Source: Bifidobacterium breve
GTDB lineage: Bacteria; Actinomycetota; Acidimicrobiia; Acidimicrobiales; Ilumatobacteraceae
Reading direction: 5' to 3'
Assembly: GCA_945889575.1 (NCBI GenBank)
Contig: CAMDBY010000005.1
Span: forward strand, 1 to 21,253
DNA length: 21,253 nt
The position numbers and the translations under genes were made by a program. A model generated the notes under the pieces. It did not search any database, had not been told where the DNA came from, and saw only the letters and a list, made by a program, of their open reading frames with translations. Of the stretch, positions 7,224 through 14,012 are shown piece after piece. The first letter of the stretch is position 1. Each line of letters begins with the position of its first letter.

Positions 7224-7247
7224 ATCAGGCATACTCATTTGCCTGAT
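7224..7247 (-). other. Stem-loop over the VOC stop codon
   Basis: ATCAGGCA (7224-7231) and TGCCTGAT (7240-7247) form a perfect 8-bp stem with an 8-base loop. The TGA stop of the VOC gene (7235-7237) falls in the loop. No run of U follows on the minus strand, so it is unlikely to be a full Rho-independent terminator. It may stabilise or partly attenuate the message between the VOC and hydroxylase genes. Confidence 0.35.
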
Positions 7248-7759
7248 GTTGCGTAGTCAGTTAATGATTCAGCACTTTCACCAGCTTTGCGTCGTGCGTT
7301 GAGTACTTCGAAATCAACATCAATACCAATTGGGTTGGCGGCAAACAGCGGCCCATTCATGAACTCATCTGCTTGCTCCATTGTCAATGAATCAACTTGA
7401 GTCTCAACTTGGTTACCATCAGGATCGCGGTAATAGGCAGACAACGTCATTCCGTGATTGATGGTCCAGTATGGCGACACTCCTTTTGCTTTCATGCGCT
7501 CGTACTGACCAAAGAGGTCATCTATTGACGCATATGTGAAAGCGAAATGTTCGAGGCCTTCTGATTTAGATGACCGAGGCTCTAGGTCGGGCATATTCAC
7601 AATGGCAATGCGGTGATGTTCGTCGTCATAAGAAAGGAACGAGATGAAATCGTTCCCATAACGGACAGAACCCTCTAAGAAATCAAGCCACCAATCCAGC
7701 ATTTCTGCGTACCGTGGGCTCTTCAAAACGACATGAGCGAATTTGATAGGCGAAGCCAT
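7235..7759 (-). CDS. VOC-superfamily protein, likely single-domain extradiol-type dioxygenase
   Basis: A 174-residue protein with one vicinal-oxygen-chelate module. Metal ligands of the family can be placed at His9 (start of strand 1), His71 (in LEHFAF) and Glu119 (in GNQVETQVD). His102 and Tyr109, seven residues apart and before Arg-Asp-Pro-Asp-Gly-Asn, resemble the catalytic His and Tyr of extradiol ring-cleavage enzymes, although the spacing differs by a residue or two. Classical type I extradiol enzymes have two modules and about 290-300 residues, so this is the short form. AAGGA lies upstream of the ATG at 7757-7759. It is the promoter-proximal gene of the hydroxylase operon and divergent from the FAA-hydrolase gene. 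A ring-cleavage role for the hydroxylase product is inferred; a non-catalytic glyoxalase-fold binder is the alternative. Confidence 0.72.
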   Translation of the reverse strand: MASPIKFAHVVLKSPRYAEMLDWWLDFLEGSVRYGNDFISFLSYDDEHHRIAIVNMPDLEPRSSKSEGLEHFAFTYASIDDLFGQYERMKAKGVSPYWTINHGMTLSAYYRDPDGNQVETQVDSLTMEQADEFMNGPLFAANPIGIDVDFEVLNARRKAGESAESLTDYATSGK

Positions 7760-7783
7760 GAAATTTCCTTACTCTCCATTGTT

Positions 7784-7795
7784 AGTCAAGTGACT
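7784..7795. promoter_or_regulatory. Inverted repeat between divergent VOC and FAA-hydrolase genes
   Basis: AGTCA (7784-7788) and TGACT (7791-7795) form an inverted repeat with a two-base AG centre in the 57-bp divergent gap. It lies about where the -35 region of the plus-strand promoter would be and just upstream of the minus-strand gene. It is a candidate shared operator. Confidence 0.3.
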
Positions 7796-7801
7796 GCTAA
7801 T

Positions 7802-7814
7802 GGCTACAGTAGCC
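7802..7814. promoter_or_regulatory. Palindrome covering the -10 box of the FAA-hydrolase gene
   Basis: GGCTAC-A-GTAGCC is a perfect inverted repeat with one central base. It covers the TACAGT element at 7805-7810, which is followed by six bases and then the ATG at 7817. A repressor bound here would block RNA polymerase directly. The start codon and -10 geometry indicate a leaderless transcript. Confidence 0.45.
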
Positions 7815-7816
7815 CC

Positions 7817-8659
7817 ATGACATTGCGATTTGCTTCAAAAAATGGCCGCGCCCAATTAGTGGTCGGCCCCAACAACAATCTTGTCGACCTGGCAGAAGTT
7901 AGTGGGGGAAAGTTTGATGCAGACCCGATCAAGGCTTTTCCACGTTGGGCAGAGTTGCGCGCGTTTGCTGCAACAGTGACTGATGGTGGATCACCTGCCA
8001 ACCCTGACGAACTGGATGCACCATCACCATTTCCGTTGCAAGTTTTTGCAATCGGATTGAACTATCGCTCACATGCTGAAGAAAGCGGAATGGGCCTTCC
8101 CGCCGTGCCACTGACGTTTACTAAGTTCACGTCGTGCATCGCTGGCCCGAATGCTGACATTCCTATTGATGCGCCGATGGTCGACTGGGAAGTTGAACTT
8201 GTAGTTGTCATCAGTAGTGGTGGTCGCAATATTGCTAAGGCTGACGCATGGAATCACATTGCTGGAATCAGCGTTGGACAAGACATCTCAGACCGTGCAT
8301 TGCAATTTGCAGCTCAGCCTCCCCACTTCGACCTTGGCAAGAGCAAGAAGAATTTCGGGCCATTTGGCCCATGGCTTGTCGATGCAGCTGATGTTCCGAA
8401 TCGTGATGTGATGCATATGACCTGCACACTGAATGGTGAAGAAGTTCAGGACACTCTGACAGATGACCTTGTCTTCAATGTTGGAGACATTGTGGAATAC
8501 GTATCCGGAATTGTTGAATTACTTCCGGGTGATGTGATCTTTACTGGTACACCAGGCGGAGTTGGCGTTTCTCGTAAGCCGCCAGTGTTCTTGAAGCCTG
8601 GCGATATTTTGGTTTCCACCATTGATGGAATTGGCACCACCACTAACCGTTGTATTTAG
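7817..8659 (+). CDS. Fumarylacetoacetate hydrolase (FAH) family protein
   Basis: A 280-residue enzyme of the FAH superfamily, which hydrolyses or isomerises acylpyruvate-type ring-cleavage products. Visible features are Gly80-Leu-Asn-Tyr-Arg-Ser-His86-Ala-Glu (His of the catalytic dyad), Asp123-Trp-Glu125-Val-Glu127-Leu and Asp156 in Gly-Gln-Asp-Ile-Ser-Asp-Arg (the metal ligands), Gly-Lys-Ser-Lys at 174-177, and Ile-Phe-Thr-Gly-Thr-Pro-Gly-Gly-Val-Gly at 241-250. The set is complete. The ATG at 7817 is chosen because a TACAGT box sits at the leaderless distance; the longer form from 7733 would overlap the VOC coding region. Divergent neighbours supply hydroxylase and ring-cleavage candidates, so this may finish the short route. 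Acylpyruvase versus 2-hydroxyhepta-2,4-diene-1,7-dioate isomerase cannot be told apart here. Confidence 0.85.
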   Translation: MTLRFASKNGRAQLVVGPNNNLVDLAEVSGGKFDADPIKAFPRWAELRAFAATVTDGGSPANPDELDAPSPFPLQVFAIGLNYRSHAEESGMGLPAVPLTFTKFTSCIAGPNADIPIDAPMVDWEVELVVVISSGGRNIAKADAWNHIAGISVGQDISDRALQFAAQPPHFDLGKSKKNFGPFGPWLVDAADVPNRDVMHMTCTLNGEEVQDTLTDDLVFNVGDIVEYVSGIVELLPGDVIFTGTPGGVGVSRKPPVFLKPGDILVSTIDGIGTTTNRCI

Positions 8660-8671
8660 GCTCTCGCCGTA

Positions 8672-9646
8672 TTATTCCGAAACGTACGGGCCAATTATTT
8701 GATTGCACCAGTTCCATAAATTTGTCCGCGCCTGTGCATTATCACTGCGCCTAGTTGTCGGAAGTTTGTGAATACTGCGAACTTCGCGATCAGACCAGAA
8801 CGAACCGCTAGCCCCCGGGATAGGTTGCACTGCTGCCAGCCACGCGATGGTGTCAGCCCCTTGCGCTGGAGAGCGCAAAATTGGTTTAGTAATTCGTTGG
8901 AAGGCAGGAATTGATTCCTGCACTCCAGGCGTATCAGCCCAGCCAGGATGCATGGAATCAAAATGAACAGAACGCTCCTTAGTCGCCCACATTTCGTTAA
9001 GAGTCACCTGCGCACGTTTTGCAATTGCATATTGCTTGGAACCGTTATAGCTATCAGTGCGCATTTCTAGAGAACGTTTCCCATCTATATTCGGTAGTTC
9101 CGCTGAATACATGCCGCCAGACGAGACAGTGACAACGCGACCTTGATCTGCAATCAGGTTCGGAAGCAGAACTGTTGTTAAAAGATGTGGTCCGAGAACA
9201 TGAGATGAAATCGTTTGTTCAATACCTTGAGGCGATACTTCACGTGAATTGAGAAGCGCACCAGCATTATGAACAACTGCAAAGACCTGTGGGAAACGAG
9301 TTGCAATCTCTCTTGCTGCTTTGCCAACAGACACCAAGTCACCCATCTCTGCAACAACACACACTGGCTCTGGCCCCGTACAAAGACTGCGTATAGACGA
9401 AATAATGTCCTCACACTTTTCTTTGTTTCGCGCAACAAGAACTAACTGTGCACCTGTTGGGGCAAGAATGCGCACACATTCTTTCCCAAGACCTGATGTT
9501 GGCCCAGTGACCACTACTACCTTGCCAGTTAAGTCGTAGCCAGAAACTTTAACCCAGTGATTAATGCGTGAACGCGCAATAAAACCTATGCGGGAAAAAC
9601 CTAAAACTATTGCTGTGTCCAGTAGCGAACTAAAAAAATTACTCAT
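8672..9646 (-). CDS. Short-chain dehydrogenase/reductase, DHRS12-like
   Basis: NAD(P)-dependent oxidoreductase of 324 residues with an N-terminal extension of about 40 residues before the Rossmann fold. Landmarks are Thr47-Gly-Pro-Thr-Ser-Gly-Leu-Gly54 for cofactor binding, His-Asn-Ala-Gly at 126-129, the catalytic Ser175/Ser176, and Tyr200-Asn-Gly-Ser-Lys204 as the YxxxK pair. The His-Pro-Gly-Trp-Ala-Asp-Thr-Pro-Gly-Val segment is typical of the DHRS12/retinol-dehydrogenase-like subgroup. The hydrophobic first helix may contact membranes. It is the last gene of a tight operon, only 3 bp after the membrane-protein gene. The substrate is unknown; fatty or lipid carbonyls are a reasonable guess for this subgroup. 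Confidence 0.82.
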   Translation of the reverse strand: MSNFFSSLLDTAIVLGFSRIGFIARSRINHWVKVSGYDLTGKVVVVTGPTSGLGKECVRILAPTGAQLVLVARNKEKCEDIISSIRSLCTGPEPVCVVAEMGDLVSVGKAAREIATRFPQVFAVVHNAGALLNSREVSPQGIEQTISSHVLGPHLLTTVLLPNLIADQGRVVTVSSGGMYSAELPNIDGKRSLEMRTDSYNGSKQYAIAKRAQVTLNEMWATKERSVHFDSMHPGWADTPGVQESIPAFQRITKPILRSPAQGADTIAWLAAVQPIPGASGSFWSDREVRSIHKLPTTRRSDNAQARTNLWNWCNQIIGPYVSE

Positions 9647-9649
9647 TAT

Positions 9650-10084
9650 CTATATTCCTTGTAAAAGCATTACTGCAGCGAGAAAACCACATGTGGTCCA
9701 TGCAATTGTGCGAGGCCAATTTGTTTGCACGAGTTCGCGTCCAACCTGCACATCAGGTGCCTCAACCATGCGCGCGTGTCGCGGTACAGACAGAAAGATG
9801 GTGCACAAAAGCGCAACGGCCAACGAAGCACCGTTTACCCACGTCAGCCACCACCACACACCAGATGGGGTATTGGCCCACAAAATCAATGTGGCAACAC
9901 CTTCAACAGCCATTGGCGGGCCAACGACAATTCCTGTCCATCGCTGATGTTTCTCAGCTACTTCTTTCGCGCTTTCTACTGGCACCACTGCAAGCAACGG
10001 ATAATGCACTAATTGCACAAACCAAATGACACCTACCATGATGCAAGTAGCTACAAGATGCGCTGTGAGTACAAGTTCGTCCAT
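9650..10084 (-). CDS. Conserved integral membrane protein with four helices and invariant-looking histidines
   Basis: A 144-residue protein with about four hydrophobic helices (near 5-30, 50-70, 76-98 and 122-142). Polar and aromatic residues are placed at helix ends: His9, His27 (in QLVHYP), His46, Trp-Thr-Gly near 49-51, Gly-Pro-Pro-Met near 55-58, His102 and a Trp-Pro-Arg-Thr near 123-126. Several His residues at membrane faces suggest heme or metal binding or quinone contact, but no family name comes to me with certainty. The start is one base after the oxidoreductase stop, and the next gene begins 3 bp after its own stop, so the three gene products are probably made together. It might be an electron-transfer or membrane-anchoring partner of the SDR; that is an inference. 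Confidence 0.6.
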   Translation of the reverse strand: MDELVLTAHLVATCIMVGVIWFVQLVHYPLLAVVPVESAKEVAEKHQRWTGIVVGPPMAVEGVATLILWANTPSGVWWWLTWVNGASLAVALLCTIFLSVPRHARMVEAPDVQVGRELVQTNWPRTIAWTTCGFLAAVMLLQGI

Positions 10085-10085
10085 G

Positions 10086-11162
10086 TCAGAGTCCGTATTC
10101 CGAAATCAGTACAGGACGTTGTTCATCGATTGATTTGTGCGCTGCTGCACCAATGACAACTGACCATAAACCATCGATAACCGTGACTTCTGGTTGCGTG
10201 TTATTCAGCACTGCATCAACAAACCGTTTGCATTCGATAAAGCTGGCGCCAAAGTGAAAACCCATGTGCGCAATATCAGGGTCTGTCGGTACATCAATTT
10301 CACGCACTGACCGAGATGAACGTTCACCAACAAAGATCTTGCCGTTACCTGGGATGAATGCTTCCAGCTTTCCCTTGTCACCCACCACAGTGATTTCTTG
10401 TTCGTGCTGTCCACCTTCGGCGAACATTGACAAATCAAGCATTGTGCGAACACCGTTCGCGTATTCCACAATTACATACGCATTATCAAGAATGTCACTG
10501 CGCTTTCCGCCGTACACTTCGTCAAGATGATTCACGTCTTGACCACCACTAGCAATGACGCCCACAGGCCGAGAGCCCACTGCAACATTCATTAGGTCAA
10601 AGAAATGACAACACTTCTCTACCAATGTGCCGCCCGTGTTTTGTGAGAACCGATTCCAGTTGTCAACCTTGACAAGAAATGGAAAACGATGCTCACGAAT
10701 CGACATCATCTTCATATTGCCGATGATTCCCGAACGCAGTTCATGCAGAAGGCCAGCAATCGGTGCCATGTACCTGTACTCGAGTCCAACCCATGTAATA
10801 GCCGAGCGTTGAGATTGAGCTTTCACAACAGAAACACAATCCTCAACAGTGGTACACATCGGTTTCTCCACAAGCACTGGAATGTTGGTCTCAAAGATGT
10901 CATCAAGCAATGACTTGTGCGTGAAGTTAGGTGAAGCCACAAGTACCGCATCCACAAGACCACTACCAAGAAGATCACGGTGATCCGAGAACTCAGCAAC
11001 TCCAGATGCTCGGTCGCCCAAGGTGTTGCGGGCCCACCCATGTTGTTCTTCGTGGGGGTCACTAACGGCAGTGACTGCAACATTTGTGATGCCCATGAGA
11101 TTGCGCAAATGCTCGCACCCCATCATTCCAGTACCAATAACGCCGATGCGCAGTTCTGACAT
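10086..11162 (-). CDS. Gfo/Idh/MocA-family NAD(P)-dependent oxidoreductase
   Basis: A 358-residue oxidoreductase acting on sugars, inositol-like compounds or similar hydroxyl substrates. The N-terminal Rossmann motif is Gly10-Thr-Gly-Met-Met-Gly15. The family signature Glu99-Lys100-Pro101 is present, and the C-terminal catalytic region has Lys-Cys-Cys-His185-Phe-Phe-Asp188. A TAGCCT box seven bases before the ATG on the minus strand suggests a leaderless transcript and makes this the first gene of the three-gene operon. Substrate specificity cannot be read from the sequence; inositol dehydrogenase or a sugar-derivative dehydrogenase are the usual options. Confidence 0.85.
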   Translation of the reverse strand: MSELRIGVIGTGMMGCEHLRNLMGITNVAVTAVSDPHEEQHGWARNTLGDRASGVAEFSDHRDLLGSGLVDAVLVASPNFTHKSLLDDIFETNIPVLVEKPMCTTVEDCVSVVKAQSQRSAITWVGLEYRYMAPIAGLLHELRSGIIGNMKMMSIREHRFPFLVKVDNWNRFSQNTGGTLVEKCCHFFDLMNVAVGSRPVGVIASGGQDVNHLDEVYGGKRSDILDNAYVIVEYANGVRTMLDLSMFAEGGQHEQEITVVGDKGKLEAFIPGNGKIFVGERSSRSVREIDVPTDPDIAHMGFHFGASFIECKRFVDAVLNNTQPEVTVIDGLWSVVIGAAAHKSIDEQRPVLISEYGL

Positions 11163-11175
11163 ATAAGTAAGGCTA
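11163..11175 (-). promoter_or_regulatory. Leaderless -10 element for the Gfo/Idh/MocA operon
   Basis: On the minus strand TAGCCT (11175-11170) is followed by seven bases and the ATG. There is no Shine-Dalgarno sequence in this short stretch. This would make the operon transcript begin at or next to the start codon. Confidence 0.4.
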
Positions 11176-11223
11176 CGCCCGTCTACTTTGCGTCCACCGT
11201 AAAGAGAACTAGTGTTTTTATTT

Positions 11224-11243
11224 GTTGTTCCGGGGGGAACAAC
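11224..11243. promoter_or_regulatory. 8-bp inverted repeat upstream of the phosphotransferase gene
   Basis: GTTGTTCC (11224-11231) and GGAACAAC (11236-11243) are perfectly complementary around a four-base GGGG centre. As DNA it is a good operator candidate for the divergent promoters; as RNA it would form a hairpin just before the ribosome site AGGGGGA (11248-11254). No T-run follows it on the coding side, so it is not a terminator for the plus strand. Confidence 0.4.
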
Positions 11244-11260
11244 GACTAGGGGGAATTCTC

Positions 11261-12367
11261 ATGGCAATCGTTGATCTCATTACATCCGGACTCGGATTAC
11301 TTGCATCTGAAAAGGACATCACACCTGCGTGGGTCGAAGGGGTAATGCGCGGAAGCGGAAACCTTGAAGACGGCATCACAGTGACGTCAGTCTCAACAGA
11401 GCGAATAGGCGAAGGTGTCGGAATTCTCAGCATCCTGCAACGTGTGACCCCTACATATTCAGGTGCTACAAAAGCCCCGAAATCTCTCGTCGTGAAATAC
11501 CCGACAGATGACCCTGTTCAACGTGGAACTGCAGACGCTCTGGTGTTCTATATTCGCGAACTAACTTTTTACCGCGACTGTGCACCAAGTGCGCCTTTTA
11601 AAACTGCAAAGTGCTATGGCCAAGCGATCGAAAGTGAAAACACCAACTTCACGATTGCAATGGAAGACATTAGCCACTACCGCCCTCTCAACCAACTAGA
11701 CGGCGTGAGTCTTACTGACTCAAAAATTATGCTGGAAAAACTTGCTGACTTCCACGCAATGTGGTGGAGCAGTCCGAAGTTGCCAAGCATGCAGAATATC
11801 TTTCCTCCCATTCTTAACCCGACGTATGAAATGGTCCTTCCAATGCTGTGGGGTCAAGGTTGGCCAAATGTAGAACAGTATGCAGGCCACCTTCTTCCAG
11901 AAAGTGTTCGCGGCATTGGTGATATTTGGGCTGCCAACGTCCCCTGGATGCTTGGCAACTTAATGGCACCGCTGACATTGATGCATGGCGACTACCGCGC
12001 AGACAACATGATGTTTGATGGTGACGAGCCAGTTGTTATCGACTTCCAGATTGTTGGCACTGGATCTGGCATGTACGACGTTGGATATTTCATTAGCCAG
12101 TCAATTGCAACTGAAGTACGTCGTGGCCATGACCAAGAACTTGTCAACACATACCTTGACCGTCTGGAATTTCATGGAATTTCAATTGACCGCGCCGAAA
12201 TGTGGCGCCAATACTTGGTGGCTATTTGTTTCTGTGTAACCTACGGCGTCACAACGTTCGGAGGCTTCGCTGAACAGAACGAACGCGGCCAGCAACTCTT
12301 GCAAGATATGTTGCTGCGCGCCCTACATTGCGTAGCTGACAACGATGCACTGAAAGTGATTTCGTGA
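11261..12367 (+). CDS. Phosphotransferase-family kinase-like protein (APH / ecdysteroid-kinase-like)
   Basis: A 368-residue protein with the aminoglycoside-phosphotransferase/choline-kinase fold. Motifs: a Val-Val-Lys79 for ATP, Glu100 in Ile-Arg-Glu-Leu-x-Phe-Tyr, then the Brenner segment Met-His242-Gly-Asp244-Tyr-Arg-Ala-Asp-Asn249, and the Asp-Phe-Gln metal site at Asp261. The ecdysteroid-kinase-like (EcK/DUF1679-related) subgroup is suggested by the Tyr-rich N-lobe and the order of motifs. Start is at ATG 11261, with AGGGGGA just upstream; the in-frame TTG at 11222 would swallow the inverted repeat. It overlaps the CMD-family gene by 4 bp (GTGA), so the two are translationally coupled. 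Substrate unknown; resistance to an aminoglycoside is only one of many options and not implied. Confidence 0.75.
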   Translation: MAIVDLITSGLGLLASEKDITPAWVEGVMRGSGNLEDGITVTSVSTERIGEGVGILSILQRVTPTYSGATKAPKSLVVKYPTDDPVQRGTADALVFYIRELTFYRDCAPSAPFKTAKCYGQAIESENTNFTIAMEDISHYRPLNQLDGVSLTDSKIMLEKLADFHAMWWSSPKLPSMQNIFPPILNPTYEMVLPMLWGQGWPNVEQYAGHLLPESVRGIGDIWAANVPWMLGNLMAPLTLMHGDYRADNMMFDGDEPVVIDFQIVGTGSGMYDVGYFISQSIATEVRRGHDQELVNTYLDRLEFHGISIDRAEMWRQYLVAICFCVTYGVTTFGGFAEQNERGQQLLQDMLLRALHCVADNDALKVIS

Positions 12368-12726
12368 CCGATCACACTCATGATCATGGCCGAGATGTTT
12401 TGTCGCAGTTAGCACCTGAGGGTCGCGAACTAAAGGCCCTGATTCCTGGCGTGTACGACGGGTTTGCGCAGTTGCATAGCGCTGCGTTCGCTGAAGGTGT
12501 GCTCGACAAAAAGACAAAGGAACTTCTGGCGCTTGCAATTGCAATCGCAGTTCGTTGTGATGGTTGCATCGCTAGCCATGCCCGTGGCGCAGCAGTAAAC
12601 AAGGCCACTGAAGCAGAAGTTGCAGAAACCATTGGCGTTGCGATTGCAATGAGCGGCGGCCCCGGCACGGTGTATGGCCCTCGCGCGTTGGCAGCTTTCC
12701 GCGACTTCGCTCCCAAGACTGAGTAA
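12364..12726 (+). CDS. Carboxymuconolactone decarboxylase / AhpD-family protein
   Basis: A 120-residue protein with the CMD/AhpD core. Cys65-Asp-Gly-Cys68 followed by His72 is the AhpD-like redox pattern, which can act as an alkylhydroperoxidase thiol pair. The GTG at 12364 overlaps the phosphotransferase TGA. The His-rich N-terminus (four His or Asp in the first ten residues) is unusual and could bind metal. It may protect against peroxide or act as an uncharacterised partner of the kinase. Which of the two roles holds is not visible. Confidence 0.85.
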   Translation: MTDHTHDHGRDVLSQLAPEGRELKALIPGVYDGFAQLHSAAFAEGVLDKKTKELLALAIAIAVRCDGCIASHARGAAVNKATEAEVAETIGVAIAMSGGPGTVYGPRALAAFRDFAPKTE

Positions 12727-12764
12727 CTCCTATCTCCAGTGGTACCTGCCTCTCGAGGTGGTTC

Positions 12765-12776
12765 TAGATTGCTGTT
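12765..12776 (+). promoter_or_regulatory. Leaderless -10 element for the serine hydrolase
   Basis: TAGATT (12765-12770) plus six bases precedes the ATG at 12777. The same hexamer at the same distance is used by the nitroreductase at 20763. No ribosome-binding sequence is seen between box and start. Confidence 0.55.
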
Positions 12777-14012
12777 ATGTCGAATCTTGAAGTAACAGTT
12801 GATCCATCAGAAGTCGGGCTAGACCCCACACGTCTTGCTCGCATTCGTTCTCACTTTGGTAAGTACGTCGATAGCGGAAAGTTGCCTGGGTATCACATCA
12901 CTGTTTCGCGTGCTGGAAAGTTGGCCTATAGCGATCTTTATGGTCACGCAGATGTGGAAAATAAAAAGCCAATCGAAAACGACACCATCTATCGTGCTTA
13001 TTCAATGACCAAGCCCATCTGTGCAGTTGCTGCACTTATGTTGTGGGAAGAAGGCTTGTTTGAAATGCATGATCAGGTGAAATGGTTCATTCCATCATTC
13101 GCTAATCAAAAAGTATTCCGCTCTGGCACACTGACTGCACCGCGTTACGAACCAATTACTGAGCCAATGGAAATGTGGCATCTGTTTTCACACACTGCCG
13201 GTATGACATACGGCTTTGTGTACTCAAACCCAGTCGATCAGATGTACCGCAACGCAGGTTTCGAATGGGGCACGCCACCTGGCGCATCACTGGCTGACAT
13301 TTGCGACATCCTTGCTGGCCTTCCACTGATGTTTCAGCCCGGAACTGAATGGGCATATTCAATGTCAATCGATGTTCTTGGTCGCGTTGTAGAAATTCTC
13401 TCTGGTATGACGCTTGGTGAATTCATGAAGAAGCGCATCTTTGATCCACTCGGCATGACTGACACCGCGTTCCATTGTTCAGCAGACAAAGCAGACCGAC
13501 TTGCTGCGTTGTACGTACCTAACCCTGCAGACAAGAAAATCTTGCGTAACGATGCTGGTGCTGCTGGTGCATTGAACGAACCGAAGGCGCACATGGGTGG
13601 AGGCGGACTCGTTTCCACGACAAGTGACTATTTGAAGTTTGCTGAAATGTTGCGTGGTGGTGGCGAATACAACGGCACTCGCATTTTGTCGAATCGCACT
13701 GTTGCATTTATGGCTTCGAACCATTTGCCCAACAACGCTGATCTCAGCGAGTGCGGTCGCCCACTATTTGCAGAGACTGCATTTGATGGTGTGGGCTTCG
13801 GACTTGGCGTTAGCGTCACGCTTGACCCAGTGAAAGCAAAAGTGCCAGGAAGCGCTGGAGATTATGGCTGGGGTGGTGCCGCAAGTACCAACTTCACCGT
13901 TGATCCGAAAGAAGAACTTGTGTACATGATCATGACGCAGCTGATGCCGTCAAGCACATGGCCATTGCGTCCGCAACTTAAGCAGTTGGTGCACCAGGCT
14001 TTAGTTGACTAG
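12777..14012 (+). CDS. Class C beta-lactamase-like serine hydrolase (esterase/peptidase)
   Basis: A 411-residue enzyme of the serine beta-lactamase / penicillin-binding-protein-like clan, EstB type. The nucleophile motif is Ser76-Met-Thr-Lys79 and the second motif is Tyr194-Ser (in Trp-Ala-Tyr-Ser-Met-Ser). A Gly-Gly-Gly-Gly stretch (in HMGGGGLVST) lies in the middle and a Trp-Gly-Gly-Ala near 363-366 takes the usual KTG-like place. No signal peptide is seen, so it is probably cytoplasmic, and esterase activity is more likely than antibiotic hydrolysis. A leaderless promoter precedes it. Its 3' end overlaps the convergent DUF2157-like gene by 35 bp. Confidence 0.82.
   Translation: MSNLEVTVDPSEVGLDPTRLARIRSHFGKYVDSGKLPGYHITVSRAGKLAYSDLYGHADVENKKPIENDTIYRAYSMTKPICAVAALMLWEEGLFEMHDQVKWFIPSFANQKVFRSGTLTAPRYEPITEPMEMWHLFSHTAGMTYGFVYSNPVDQMYRNAGFEWGTPPGASLADICDILAGLPLMFQPGTEWAYSMSIDVLGRVVEILSGMTLGEFMKKRIFDPLGMTDTAFHCSADKADRLAALYVPNPADKKILRNDAGAAGALNEPKAHMGGGGLVSTTSDYLKFAEMLRGGGEYNGTRILSNRTVAFMASNHLPNNADLSECGRPLFAETAFDGVGFGLGVSVTLDPVKAKVPGSAGDYGWGGAASTNFTVDPKEELVYMIMTQLMPSSTWPLRPQLKQLVHQALVD

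Noticed and set aside
7733..7816. N-terminal extension of the FAA-hydrolase into the VOC gene
   Set aside because: It would overlap the divergent start region and hide the promoter; the family N-terminus begins at 7817.
11261..14012. Antibiotic-resistance island (phosphotransferase plus beta-lactamase-like gene)
   Set aside because: The serine hydrolase lacks a signal peptide and is of the esterase type; the kinase is of the broad EcK/APH fold; no mobile element is near.
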